Positions 1 through 8,214 of a DNA stretch of 35,949 bases are shown in pieces (positions within the stretch are counted from its first letter, which is position 1; each line of letters opens with the position of its first letter). The notes below the pieces were generated by a model. That model ran no database searches, was not told the origin of the DNA, and saw nothing but the letters and a program-made list of their open reading frames with translations. The stretch covers positions 1 to 35,949 of the forward strand of contig JAFMBM010000031.1 of NCBI GenBank assembly GCA_017858515.1. Reading direction: 5' to 3'. Source of the DNA: Cryomorphaceae bacterium (GTDB taxonomy: Bacteria > Bacteroidota > Bacteroidia > Flavobacteriales > Schleiferiaceae). A program made the translations under genes and the position numbers.

Positions 1-54
1 GGTTTGGGTGGTGTCTGAATCTAAGGGGATCTTGAATTTGTGAGTGAATGCTAA

Positions 55-96
55 TCTTTAAAACCCTAGCCGAGGGTTTGGATTACTCGGCTAGGG
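55..96 (-). terminator. Intrinsic terminator of the coiled-coil gene
   Basis: A perfect 11-bp stem is visible: CCCTAGCCGAG at 64-74 pairs with CTCGGCTAGGG at 86-96, around an 11-nt loop. Read on the minus strand it lies just after the stop of the gene at 109-810 and is followed by TTTTAAAG, a short T-rich tail. The stem is strong and the tail is short. Confidence 0.7.
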
Positions 97-108
97 CGGA
101 TGGGTGAT

Positions 109-810
109 TTAATTGAAATCCTCTTCGGATTCTTCTTCTTCTTGATCTACTTCGTCTTTTTTATGGGCGCTTTGTTGTATTTCTCTGTTTAATCGGTACA
201 ACTCAAAAAAGTTGGAGTCTACACTCTCGAAGACACGCATGCTTGGGTCGAGGTCTGATTTTAATAGTTCAATTAAGTCTTCCTGTTCTTTGCTAATTTG
301 TCGTAGCAATTGGGTGCGTTCCTTTCTGCGCTCCGAAGGAAGTAACATTCGCAGGGAGAAGGAATCGAATAAGCTTTGTGCGTCTTCTTGGCATTTCTTA
401 GCTGTTGTATGTTCGTTGATTTCTACTTGTATCTCCTGAGCTAACTCCAAAATATTGGCTGCCTTGGCAACCATTTGTTCTAGATTACATCTAAGAAGTT
501 CTCTCGGACTGATTTGCGATAAATAGGCATACTCCTTGCGGTCGGCTCTGCTGTGAAGTGAATATAGTATCCCTGAAAGCTGAGATAATTTCTGATTTAA
601 CTCTTCCCGTTCTTGATCTCGAATATCAGCATAGGGCAAAGACATCTGCTCCTCTTTGCGGATGCTTTCTTCTAATGCCAATTTCTTTTGCTCAAAAAGC
701 AAAATTTGATCTTTTACTAAGGTCTCCTCAGTCCATAGTGCTTCCCTCGTCTTTAAGAAGTTGGAAAGCTTGCGCAGCATATACTGCCTGTTTCTTTGAA
801 GTTTATTCAT
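109..810 (-). CDS. Hypothetical coiled-coil protein
   Basis: I do not recognise a family. From ATG at 810 the product is about 233 residues, very rich in Glu, Lys, Gln, Arg and Leu, with heptad-like stretches suggesting a largely helical, coiled-coil protein. It has no signal peptide or membrane segment and ends in an acidic tail (residues EEEESEEDF). The frame stays open to 882, with further Met codons at 837 and 882. I prefer 810 because the codons upstream are as AT-rich as intergenic DNA and contain a 17-bp palindrome (839-855). A strong hairpin follows the stop. It appears monocistronic, with about 1.5 kb of non-coding DNA upstream. Being a real gene is supported by length, composition and the terminator; function is unknown. 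Confidence 0.6.
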   Translation of the reverse strand: MNKLQRNRQYMLRKLSNFLKTREALWTEETLVKDQILLFEQKKLALEESIRKEEQMSLPYADIRDQEREELNQKLSQLSGILYSLHSRADRKEYAYLSQISPRELLRCNLEQMVAKAANILELAQEIQVEINEHTTAKKCQEDAQSLFDSFSLRMLLPSERRKERTQLLRQISKEQEDLIELLKSDLDPSMRVFESVDSNFFELYRLNREIQQSAHKKDEVDQEEEESEEDFN

Positions 811-838
811 TTTAATATATTTTAAATTATACTTCATT

Positions 839-855
839 GTCAGAACTTTTCTGAC
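839..855. promoter_or_regulatory. Palindrome upstream of the coiled-coil gene
   Basis: GTCAGAA-CTT-TTCTGAC is a perfect 7-bp inverted repeat with a 3-nt spacer. It lies 28 bp upstream of the preferred start (810) and 1 bp upstream of the alternative ATG at 837. Its size and position fit a dimeric-repressor operator or a small 5' hairpin. Nothing in the sequence decides between them. Confidence 0.3.
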
Positions 856-882
856 TCTACAAATAAAAAAATAATCTCCCAA

Positions 883-1140
883 TCGTTTTTACCGTATTTG
901 GAATTTTTGAAAAATATTTTTGCTGATTACGGATTTTAATTTTATTCTTTTGAAATACAATATTTTACATTCTATAATTCGACCTGATGTATCCATAAAT
1001 ATTCTGAATTTCTCTTAAAATCATCTAAATCTCTGTCTAAATTAGATTATTTTAGACTTCTATTTTTCCTATAAAATATCATGTTCTGTTCAAAACCCCT
1101 TCGCAAGTCGTTTAAATCCACTCCTTTTTGTTGGGCCCTT
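883..1140. other. AT-rich gene-free spacer
   Basis: No credible reading frame is present. The DNA is AT-rich, with short runs of A and T, and changes into pyrimidine-rich DNA near 1100. It presumably holds the promoter of the minus-strand gene ending at 109, but I cannot place a clear -33/-7 pair in it. Confidence 0.5.
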
Positions 1141-1408
1141 TTTCCACTCCTCTTTTAGCAGTTGATTCCAAATAATCACTTTTCAATTCGCCGTTCATTT
1201 CTTCCTTGTGAAGTCCCTTCCTAGCAGTCCATTCACCCAACTTTTATCCACTTATCCTCCTCTCTTACGAGCTAGCCTTTTTCTCCCGCTCGAGTCTTTC
1301 ATTGCTTTGAGATCGATTCTTTACCTCCCAACGACTTTGCTCCATCCCAAGGCGACTGTTCTCCTTCTCCCCTTCCTTTGCATGCTCCCCGCAACGGTTT
1401 TGCTTATG

Positions 1409-1597
1409 CTCCCACTTATTGATGTCATTCCCTCGTCGATTTTTCTCGTACTCCCATTCTATTCGCTCATCCCCTCCTCCCCGTTCCTTATCCTCCCGTT
1501 GGCACCGCTCATTCTCCCAATGAATCTGCTCATCCTCCCGCTGAGGTTCCTCATCCTCCCGTTCAAACTCTTTATTCTCCCGCTCTTTGCCCTCTGC
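1409..1597. repeat. 21-bp degenerate tandem repeat array
   Basis: Nine 21-bp units begin at 1409, 1430, 1451, 1472, 1493, 1514, 1535, 1556 and 1577. Each starts with CTCCC or a close variant, and most end in CTCAT(C/T) or similar. The period is exact over nine units while the middle of the unit varies. On the minus strand it reads in frame as a seven-residue repeat, roughly Asp-Glu-x-x-x-Arg/Trp-Glu. The frame does not continue through the adjoining 43-bp array, so I treat it as DNA repeat rather than protein repeat. Confidence 0.75.
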
Positions 1598-1877
1598 CTC
1601 CGCATTGTCTTTCCTTATCCTCCCGCTCTTTACACTCTGCATCTGCATGATCTCCCCTCAACCTCTAACTCTTTGCGCTCTGCATCTGCATTGAATGTTC
1701 TTATCCTCCCGCTCTTTAGGCTCTGCCTCCTCAGTAGGTAACCTCATCCTCCCATTGTTTGCATTCTGCCCCTGCAGTACTTCACCTCATCCTCCCGCTC
1801 TTATCACCCTGCCTCTGCATTGCTTTTCCTCATCCTCCCGCTCCTTTCGTTCTGCATCGGCATTATCTCTACTCATC
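1577..1877. repeat. 43-bp tandem repeat array, seven units
   Basis: Seven units of exactly 43 bp start at 1577, 1620, 1663, 1706, 1749, 1792 and 1835; a decayed eighth begins at 1878. Shared elements in order are CTCCCGCTCTTT, then CTCTGC, then TCTGCATTG, then a unit end of CTCATC or CTTATC. The unit looks like two 21-bp repeats plus one base, so it probably arose from the neighbouring 21-bp array. Because 43 is not a multiple of three, the repeats cannot encode a simple in-frame peptide repeat, which argues for a non-coding array. Confidence 0.8.
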
Positions 1878-2400
1878 TTCCCATTTGTGCTCCTCCCCTC
1901 TGCAAGGCCTTTACTCTCTTTCTCGCCAGCAATTCTCCTCGCTTCTTATTTCTTTCTACACTTCTCGTTATCCTTCTTCCGGCTGAAATCAACTAAGCTC
2001 AACCAAGCCCTTCTTGGTGTATTCTCTACGCGTTCGGAACCAAAGATTCCTATTTATTCTATTCTATCTCTTCTCTGTTTCCCTAGGATATCGGAGCATG
2101 CTCTTTTGCTTCAGTTCAAATACCTTAAATTCTGCTTGTCAATTCTTCTTATTTCACCTCAGTTATTCATTGACTATCAATCAAAAAACATTTCTCCTCT
2201 CCCTTTCGAATAGAACCGAAAAAGAAATCTCTCAATAATAAAGGCCATTCTCTTTTAAACTATGCACGCTGACATCCTGCCAACAACTCTCTCAGACTAT
2301 TTCAAAGCCTACTATTCCTCTTTTATTATCAGACTTTCTTCCATTATTCGAACATTTCCTCTATTATTGTACTTTATACTATAAGTCAACCCGTTCGTAT

Positions 2401-3960
2401 ATGCCCAATTCTACTTTTATGCGCCGCATTCTAAGCATTGCTTCTGCTGGCCTCTTGTGTTCTGCCTCCCTAATAGGTCAGGTTTCTGTCATAGACTTCA
2501 GCAGTTCACACCACCATTTCACTGGTTTTGGGGGATGCAATTTTTCTGTGGTTCCCGATCCTGCGGTTAGTAATAATGTAATGGGACAGTTTGTGAATAG
2601 CGGCAATATTTGGGAGGGCGCCTTTTTAGATCTACCTTCTAGCGTTCTGCTCGATAGCAATCAGATTATCAGCCTCGATTTCTATAGTCCAAACTCAGGT
2701 TCTAATGACATTATCCTAAAACTAGAACGAGGGCCAATGGCCGATATTGAGGTGCTTAGAACTACCCAGGGCAGCGGTTGGAGAAATATTCAATTCGATT
2801 TTAGTCAGGCTGTTTTCTCTGGCTCTAGCACCCCTGCTGTTGGAAGTGGAGCCTTTAGTCGATTGGTTCTTTTTATAAATGGCAGTCAGCCGATTGCCGG
2901 CACCTATGGTTTCGACAATATTACATACACCAACTATGGCTCAAGTCTTTCTCTTGATGTAACCTATAATCAGTTGGTATGGGAAGACAATTTCAACTAT
3001 CAAGGTCCGGTAAATCCCAACGATTGGTTCTTAGAAGTAGTTCCACCCAATCCATGGGGCTGGCACAATGGCGAATCTCAGCACTATACGAGTAGAAATG
3101 ACAATTCATTTGTCTCCAATGGTATGCTCAATATTGTAGCTAAAAGAGAAACTTACAGTGCTTACGGACTTACACTCAATTATACCAGTGCCCGATTGAA
3201 TTCGAATTTTTCTTTTACCTATGGAAGAGTAGATGTGCGTGCTAAACTGCCTCGTGGCGATGGAACCTGGCCAGCCATCTGGATGCTGGGTACGAGTATT
3301 GGCAATAATGTAAATCCTTTTACTCTAGGTTGGCCCGATTGCGGAGAGATAGACATTATGGAGCATTGGGGCAACGATCAGGATCGCATTCACGGTTCGG
3401 TTCACACCCGAAGCAGTTTTGGAGCAACGGTAAATACAGGAACTCGTGTGGTACCTACTTGCAGCGATTCGTTCCACGTTTATTCAGTAAACTGGTCTCC
3501 CAATCAACTTACGTTTCTCATAGACGATGAGATCTTTTACATCTACAATCCAACAGTAAAGAATGCTGCCACATGGCCGTTTGATAGCCCTGAATTTATA
3601 TTACTAAATGTGGCCATGGGAAGCTCTTTCTATACTATCGATCCCAATTTCACTCAAGATGCAATGATTATAGATTATGTGCGGGTGTATCAAGATGGCA
3701 TTGGCTTGGAAGAGCGATCCTCCCTTAACGATGTGCGCGTGTATCCCAATCCGAGCTCTCAATTTATTCAGTTAAAGGCGCAATCAGTTACCGAATTTGT
3801 GATCATAGACCTAGCTGGGAAGGAAGTAATGAGCCAGCAATTCAATGGCGATGAAAATCCTGTAATAAGTGTAGAGCACTTAAAGCAAGGTGTCTATATC
3901 TGGAAGGCATTAGAGGCAGGAAGTTGGCAGCAAGGCCGACTGCTCATTCAAAGAGACTAG
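2401..3960 (+). CDS. Secreted GH16 beta-glucanase with T9SS sorting domain
   Basis: Predicted secreted endo-beta-glucanase of glycoside hydrolase family 16 (laminarinase-like). Numbering from ATG 2401: signal peptide about 1-26, beta-rich accessory domain about 35-180 (possibly carbohydrate-binding), GH16 catalytic domain about 190-431, and T9SS type A C-terminal sorting domain about 442-519, starting at the typical VYPNPS. The GH16 signature GEIDIME is at 315-321, with Glu316 as nucleophile, Asp318 assisting and Glu321 as acid/base. Trp-rich substrate-cleft segments are also present. An ATG at 2419 gives a more classical signal peptide (MRRILS...) and may be the true start. No SusC/SusD genes are nearby, so this is not part of a visible polysaccharide utilisation locus. 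Laminarin or another beta-1,3-glucan is the likely substrate, by family only. Confidence 0.93.
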   Translation: MPNSTFMRRILSIASAGLLCSASLIGQVSVIDFSSSHHHFTGFGGCNFSVVPDPAVSNNVMGQFVNSGNIWEGAFLDLPSSVLLDSNQIISLDFYSPNSGSNDIILKLERGPMADIEVLRTTQGSGWRNIQFDFSQAVFSGSSTPAVGSGAFSRLVLFINGSQPIAGTYGFDNITYTNYGSSLSLDVTYNQLVWEDNFNYQGPVNPNDWFLEVVPPNPWGWHNGESQHYTSRNDNSFVSNGMLNIVAKRETYSAYGLTLNYTSARLNSNFSFTYGRVDVRAKLPRGDGTWPAIWMLGTSIGNNVNPFTLGWPDCGEIDIMEHWGNDQDRIHGSVHTRSSFGATVNTGTRVVPTCSDSFHVYSVNWSPNQLTFLIDDEIFYIYNPTVKNAATWPFDSPEFILLNVAMGSSFYTIDPNFTQDAMIIDYVRVYQDGIGLEERSSLNDVRVYPNPSSQFIQLKAQSVTEFVIIDLAGKEVMSQQFNGDENPVISVEHLKQGVYIWKALEAGSWQQGRLLIQRD

Positions 3961-3964
3961 GAAA

Positions 3965-3998
3965 AAACAAAGCCGAAGGGATGATTATCTCTTCGGCT
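3965..3998 (-). terminator. Terminator shared by convergent genes
   Basis: AGCCGAAG (3971-3978) pairs with CTTCGGCT (3991-3998), extendable by two pairs including one G-U. On the minus strand it is followed by a T-rich run (TTGTTTTTTC), making it a proper terminator for the LRR gene, whose last codons form one arm. On the plus strand the tail is not T-rich, so it serves the GH16 gene less well. Confidence 0.7.
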
Positions 3999-4431
3999 TA
4001 CAAGTACACCTTTCGGTTAGCTCTATCTCCACTCCAGGGAATAACTTTTCGAGCGCAGCTCTATTCTCTTCATCGAGATAGGTATTTCTCAAATCTATTC
4101 TTTTGAGGGATTTAAATCCGCCTACATAGACAGGAAGTTGATCAATATCGGTATCCCAAAGATCTAGGAAGACTAAGTCGTTAAAACCCGTTAAGCTATC
4201 GGGGAATACCAAAGGATTGCGGGAAAGTCGCAACTCTTTAAGGCCTTTCATTTCAGACAAGGCAACAGGGAAGAACTCCAAGCGGTTCTTTCTTAAGTCA
4301 ATTTCAGAAAAATTTTCCTTCAATAACTTAGGCGGAAGGTCCACCAAGCGATCAGACGAATAATCTGCCTTTTGGGCTTGAGATAAAAGGGGAAGGGCAA
4401 TAAGCAAAAACAAATATTGGCTCTTTCGCAT
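3985..4431 (-). CDS. Small secreted leucine-rich repeat protein
   Basis: This 148-residue protein has a signal peptide (about 1-19, ending in QAQ-KAD) and then roughly four leucine-rich repeats (about 40-135), visible as the recurring pattern LxxLxLxxNxL, for example LKELRLSRNPL and LVFLDLWDTDI. It is presumably exported and may bind a protein partner; no enzyme motif is seen. It is the last gene of the minus-strand operon beginning with the MFS exporter, 14 bp after the TIGR03643 gene, and it ends in a terminator hairpin. Its short length is normal for stand-alone bacterial LRR proteins. The specific role is unknown. Confidence 0.75.
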   Translation of the reverse strand: MRKSQYLFLLIALPLLSQAQKADYSSDRLVDLPPKLLKENFSEIDLRKNRLEFFPVALSEMKGLKELRLSRNPLVFPDSLTGFNDLVFLDLWDTDIDQLPVYVGGFKSLKRIDLRNTYLDEENRAALEKLFPGVEIELTERCTCKPKR

Positions 4432-4445
4432 AGAGCAAAGTTCGG

Positions 4446-4742
4446 CTATCGCTTTGAAACTTTATTATTGGAAATGGCTCTTTGTCTAGAGCATTTAAAT
4501 CGCTGAATTTCTTCACTGCGCTTGGCATTGTGCTTTGTTGCTCTGCCTTGCACCCGCTCACGCCACATCTTGAAACTAGAGGATTTCATTTCCCTTCGCA
4601 TAATCTGTATAACCTCTTTTTCAGCCACGTTAAACTGCAGCCGAATAGCGTCGAAGGGAGTTCTATCCTCCCAAGCCATTTCTACAATGCGGTCGATCTG
4701 TCTTTCTGTAAGTTCAATAGAAGGCATGCTAATACAACTCAT
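4446..4742 (-). CDS. TIGR03643 / DUF2805 family protein
   Basis: A 98-residue basic protein matching the TIGR03643 (DUF2805) family. The hallmark segments are IVEMAWEDRTPF near the N-terminus, EVIQIMRREMK in the middle and SSFKMWRERVQGR followed by TKH. The family's function is unknown; its size, charge and helix-turn-helix-like pattern would suit nucleic-acid binding, which is inference. It lies between ribF (20 bp upstream) and the LRR gene (14 bp downstream). ATG 4742 is used; a second ATG at 4727 gives MPSIELTE and starts closer to the conserved part. Confidence 0.85.
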   Translation of the reverse strand: MSCISMPSIELTERQIDRIVEMAWEDRTPFDAIRLQFNVAEKEVIQIMRREMKSSSFKMWRERVQGRATKHNAKRSEEIQRFKCSRQRAISNNKVSKR

Positions 4743-4762
4743 TTATGCGAATAATGTTTTCG

Positions 4763-5695
4763 CTATTCGATCGAAAGCAATAAGTTGCGCGCTTCCTTGG
4801 AGTCGATGAGCAATTGGTTCTTGAGCTCATTTAAATTTCCAAACTTCTGCTCTGAACGCATGCGGTGTAGAAAATCAATTCTCAAAGATTGACCGTAAAT
4901 ATCTTGGTTGAAATCGAAGATATGCACTTCAATTCTATGGGAACTACCCTCTACAGTAGGACGAAGCCCGATATTACACATCCCCTTATACGATTTGCCA
5001 TTTAGTTCAATCCGCACGGCAAAAACGCCCATGGCCGGAAGTAATTTACTAGAGTTACTCAGCTCTAAATTAGCCGTTGGAAAACCAATAGTCCTGCCTA
5101 ATTGATCTCCCTTGCTCACCCATCCAACCAAAGAATAAGGATAGCCTAAGAACTCATGGGCACGTTCAACATCACCCACTTCCAAAGCCTTGCGCACTTT
5201 GGTACTACTGATTGCAACGGCATCAATATCCATAGCTGGAATCTCTTCGACCTCAAAGCCATAAAGTGGACCAAATTCTTTGAGACGATCAAAGCTTCCC
5301 TCTCTATTCCTGCCAAAATGATGATCGTAGCCAATAACCAAACGCTTTACCCCAATCTTTTGAACCAAGATATTTCGAACATATTCCAAGGTAGTGGTGC
5401 GTGAAAACTCCTTAGTGAAAGGATGTATGATGAGGTGATCAAGACCCGCCTTCTCCAATAATTCAATCTTCTCCTCAATGGTATTCAGCATTTTCAAGTC
5501 TACATCAGGCTGCAAGACTTGCCTAGGATGGGGGTTGAAGGTTAGAAGCACGCTCTCCCCTCCCGATTTTTTCGCCACTTCAATCAAACGATTTAAGATG
5601 GTTTTATGACCAAGGTGCACTCCATCAAAAGTACCCGTAGTAGCGACTGCGAAAGGAATTGTTTCAAATTCCTCAATGGATGAATAAACCTTCAT
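4763..5695 (-). CDS. ribF: Bifunctional riboflavin kinase / FAD synthetase
   Basis: RibF makes FMN from riboflavin and ATP, then FAD from FMN and ATP, in the cytoplasm. The 310-residue protein has the usual prokaryotic size. The N-terminal adenylyltransferase domain (about 1-180) shows GTFDGVHLGH at 21-30 and ISSTKVR at 162-168. The C-terminal kinase domain (about 185-308) shows GDQLGRTIGFPTANL at 196-210 and GLRPTV at 243-248, with Glu256 in the catalytic position. Its ATG overlaps the stop of the upstream permease gene (ATGA), so the two are probably translationally coupled. No FMN riboswitch is present, consistent with an operon-internal housekeeping gene. Confidence 0.97.
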   Translation of the reverse strand: MKVYSSIEEFETIPFAVATTGTFDGVHLGHKTILNRLIEVAKKSGGESVLLTFNPHPRQVLQPDVDLKMLNTIEEKIELLEKAGLDHLIIHPFTKEFSRTTTLEYVRNILVQKIGVKRLVIGYDHHFGRNREGSFDRLKEFGPLYGFEVEEIPAMDIDAVAISSTKVRKALEVGDVERAHEFLGYPYSLVGWVSKGDQLGRTIGFPTANLELSNSSKLLPAMGVFAVRIELNGKSYKGMCNIGLRPTVEGSSHRIEVHIFDFNQDIYGQSLRIDFLHRMRSEQKFGNLNELKNQLLIDSKEARNLLLSIE

Positions 5696-6933
5696 TCGTG
5701 TCTTAATGCTTCAATAGGATCTAGGTAAGCCGCGCGGATAGCAGGGTAAAGTCCGCTGAGAACACCCACTCCCAAACAAACAACAATGGCCAATCCTAGC
5801 CAATCCCATGGAATAAAAAAAGTGCCCCCTACAACCAATGCTACCACATTGCCAATGGCAATTCCCAAAGCACTGCCCGTAAGTCCACCGAGCTGAGAGA
5901 TTACAATGGCTTCAATTAAGAATTGAAAAAGAATGGCCATTCTAGTAGCCCCAATGGCCTTGCGCGTACCAATTTCACGCGTTCTTTCGGTAACACTAAC
6001 CAGCATAATATTCATTAGTGCAATGGCAGCACCCAACAGAGTAATAAATCCGATAGCCGCAGCGGCAATAGTAACATACCTTAGATTGTCTAGGAGAGAT
6101 TCCGCAATATTATCGCTCTTGGTGATGTTGAAATTGGTTTCTTCCTTGGGTGAAAGTTTGCGCACATTGCGCATCATGGCGGTCGCCTCCCCAATGGTAG
6201 CATCCATACTGAACCCATCTTTGGCCATCACATTAATACTGTAGCTTCTGTTCGGAGAAGAATACGCATAGCGAGCGTTCGTATAGGGAATGAGGCCTAC
6301 TTTATCTCCACCAAAACCTACCGCATTTCCTTTGCTAGCTAAAATGCCAATCACCCTATACCGAAGACCTCTAGCCGTAACCACTTTATTGAGTGGACTC
6401 TCTTTACCGAAGAGGTAGACCAAATCGCTGCCAATGATCATCACAGGGCTTCCCAACTCAATTTCTGTCTTGGAAAAGTTTCTCCCCTCCGTAAGCACAT
6501 AACCGCCCGTAGTGAGGTAGTTGGGGTCTGCCGCCCAAATCTGAACATTCGGATTGGTTTTCTCGCTACCCACCTTGAGTTCAGCCATACTTGTAGCGAT
6601 GTATGAAAGGGAAACCGTAGCACCTTGATAATTGAAAAGCTCCGCAAAGCGCACTGCCTCGTTGAATTGGATAAAAGGAAACACCTTACCCTTCTCTCCC
6701 CTTCTATTAATAGTAACGCTTGGGCCTCTATTCTGAATGGTAAAAGTGTTCGCTCCCAATTGAGTAAACTGACCCGAAAGGGATTGCTTGAGCGCATCTA
6801 GACTAGTGAGAATACCAACCAACGCCATAATGCCTATTGCAATAATAATTACAGTAAGAACAGCCCGTAAGGCCTGACTGCGGATGGAAGACATGGCCAT
6901 GCCGATGTATTCTTTCCAGAGCATTTTTTGCAT
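5692..6933 (-). CDS. MacB/FtsX-type ABC transporter permease
   Basis: Inner-membrane permease of the MacB/LolC type. The 413-residue protein has one N-terminal membrane helix (about 24-43), a large periplasmic MacB_PCD domain (about 48-280) and three C-terminal helices. The coupling segment ERTREIGTRKAIGAT is at 316-330 and the family-typical end DPIEALRHE is at 405-413. Such permeases use a separate LolD/MacB-type ATPase to transmit force to periplasmic or outer-membrane partners rather than moving substrate through the membrane. No ATPase or membrane-fusion protein is adjacent, so the partner is encoded elsewhere. It lies 17 bp after the MFS gene and overlaps ribF by 4 bp. The substrate cannot be predicted. 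Confidence 0.92.
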   Translation of the reverse strand: MQKMLWKEYIGMAMSSIRSQALRAVLTVIIIAIGIMALVGILTSLDALKQSLSGQFTQLGANTFTIQNRGPSVTINRRGEKGKVFPFIQFNEAVRFAELFNYQGATVSLSYIATSMAELKVGSEKTNPNVQIWAADPNYLTTGGYVLTEGRNFSKTEIELGSPVMIIGSDLVYLFGKESPLNKVVTARGLRYRVIGILASKGNAVGFGGDKVGLIPYTNARYAYSSPNRSYSINVMAKDGFSMDATIGEATAMMRNVRKLSPKEETNFNITKSDNIAESLLDNLRYVTIAAAAIGFITLLGAAIALMNIMLVSVTERTREIGTRKAIGATRMAILFQFLIEAIVISQLGGLTGSALGIAIGNVVALVVGGTFFIPWDWLGLAIVVCLGVGVLSGLYPAIRAAYLDPIEALRHE

Positions 6934-6950
6934 GCGTTAAATGTACGAAG

Positions 6951-8141
6951 CTAGACTTGTACTGTTATCAATTTTCCTGACTTTACTAGACGCACAGCCA
7001 AGAATGTACAAAGTAAGACCAATAGACCCGAAGCCAAATAGGGAATTCTAAAATCCATACCATACAACCATCCACCTAAAATAGGCCCCACTACTCTTGC
7101 CAAGGAGTTAAACGATTGAGAAGAACCCAAAATGGCACCTTGTTCTCTAGCTCCGCTTAAGCGAGAAAGCAAACTGTTTATAGTTGGCGTCAAGAAGGCA
7201 TTTCCCAGACTAACTACCGCCAGAGAAGGAAGCTCCCACAATAAGAAATGCTCTTTGGGAGCAAAGGGCATTAGGGTAAGTCCAGTCATCATCAGCAGCG
7301 TTCCAGATATAAGAAGATTGCGTTCACCAAACCAAATGTTCAGTTTTCCTATAAATCCCCCTTGTATAATGGCCGCGAGTAGACCGATGTACAAAAACAT
7401 ATAGCCTACTCCTTTCTCAGTAAGACCAAATTCTGCCACCCAAAAGAGGGCAGCGGTAACCTGCATCATAGAGAAGGCAACCATAAAAATGAAGCTAATA
7501 ATCATTAAATCCCCAATAGCCACGCGCTTCAAGGCTGATCCCAGTTTCTCTAGCGGGTTGATAAATAAACTGGTCTTTTCAGATCGCTCAACCAATGTTT
7601 CTGGCAATAGAAAATAGGCGAGAATTAAATTGAAAAAACTGAAGCCAGCGGCCGCATATCCCACGGCATCTATACCATAATCTGCTTTTAAGAAGCCTCC
7701 AATGGGAGGACCAAAAATAAATCCAAGTCCAAATGCAGCCCCAATTATTCCAAAGTTCTTAGCTCTTTTCTCGGGCGGAGTGATGTCAGAAATAAAGGCT
7801 TGGGCTGCCGAAATATTGGCTGCAGCGATACCGGCTAGCAATCTTGACAGAAATAAAATAACCAAAGAGAAACTAGAAAAAGCGAATAAGATATAAGAAA
7901 AGCCCATGAGCAGCATGCTTCCCATTAGAATAGGTCTTCTTCCTAATCGATCGCTTAATCCTCCCCAAAAAGGTCCAAACAAAAACTGCATAGCCGAAAA
8001 AGAAGCGGCCACCAATCCGATCACCCAACCCGGCGCACCTAGTTCGCTAGCGTGAATGGGGAGTATCGGAATGATAATTCCAAAGCCCAGTAAATCGATA
8101 AAGATGGTAATGAAAATTACCAAAAGCGGTCTTGGTTTCAT
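6951..8141 (-). CDS. MFS transporter, TCR/Tet-like exporter
   Basis: Twelve-helix major facilitator superfamily transporter of 396 residues, close to the drug:H+ antiporter-1 / TetA group. Evidence is the N-terminal IDLLGFGIIIPILP, motif A GGLSDRLGRRP at 60-70 and alternating hydrophobic helices throughout. It probably exports a small molecule in exchange for protons; tetracycline resistance cannot be claimed from sequence alone. It is the first gene of a minus-strand operon (MFS, MacB-like permease, ribF, TIGR03643, LRR). A Bacteroidota promoter with TTG and TACTTTCG spaced 18 bp ends 6 bp before the ATG. The pairing with ribF downstream is probably positional only. Confidence 0.93.
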   Translation of the reverse strand: MKPRPLLVIFITIFIDLLGFGIIIPILPIHASELGAPGWVIGLVAASFSAMQFLFGPFWGGLSDRLGRRPILMGSMLLMGFSYILFAFSSFSLVILFLSRLLAGIAAANISAAQAFISDITPPEKRAKNFGIIGAAFGLGFIFGPPIGGFLKADYGIDAVGYAAAGFSFFNLILAYFLLPETLVERSEKTSLFINPLEKLGSALKRVAIGDLMIISFIFMVAFSMMQVTAALFWVAEFGLTEKGVGYMFLYIGLLAAIIQGGFIGKLNIWFGERNLLISGTLLMMTGLTLMPFAPKEHFLLWELPSLAVVSLGNAFLTPTINSLLSRLSGAREQGAILGSSQSFNSLARVVGPILGGWLYGMDFRIPYLASGLLVLLCTFLAVRLVKSGKLITVQV

Positions 8142-8147
8142 CGAATG

Positions 8148-8176
8148 CGAAAGTACTTTAGGCAGAAAGAGTACAA
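8148..8176 (-). promoter_or_regulatory. Promoter of the MFS-ribF operon
   Basis: On the minus strand TTG, then 18 bp, then TACTTTCG (8155-8148) matches the Bacteroidota pattern TTG-N17-23-TAnnTTTG with one mismatch. The -7 box ends 6 bp before the ATG at 8141, so the transcript would have only a few leader bases. Confidence 0.5.
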
Positions 8177-8214
8177 GTGGATTTTATTGTTACGATTTCT
8201 CAATGCCTTAACTA

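Larger units (their letters stand above)
1100..2400. other. Pyrimidine-rich gene-free region around the tandem arrays
   Basis: About 1.3 kb of the plus strand is strongly C+T rich and poor in G. Open frames occur on both strands because this composition avoids stop codons. Their products are low-complexity: Leu/Pro/Ser/Phe on plus, and Glu/Arg/Lys/Asn on minus. None has a plausible start context or recognisable domain. Tandem arrays occupy 1409-1877. The part from about 1900 to 2400 has the same skew without visible periodicity, and its right end must contain the promoter of the GH16 gene, which I could not pinpoint. Confidence 0.55.

Noticed and set aside
1409..1877. CRISPR array
   Set aside because: Repeats are directly adjacent and degenerate, without unique spacers of constant length, and no cas genes are present.
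1208..2238. Several plus-strand open frames rich in Leu, Pro, Ser and Phe
   Set aside because: They follow from pyrimidine-rich, repetitive DNA. They overlap each other, lack a start context and show no domain.
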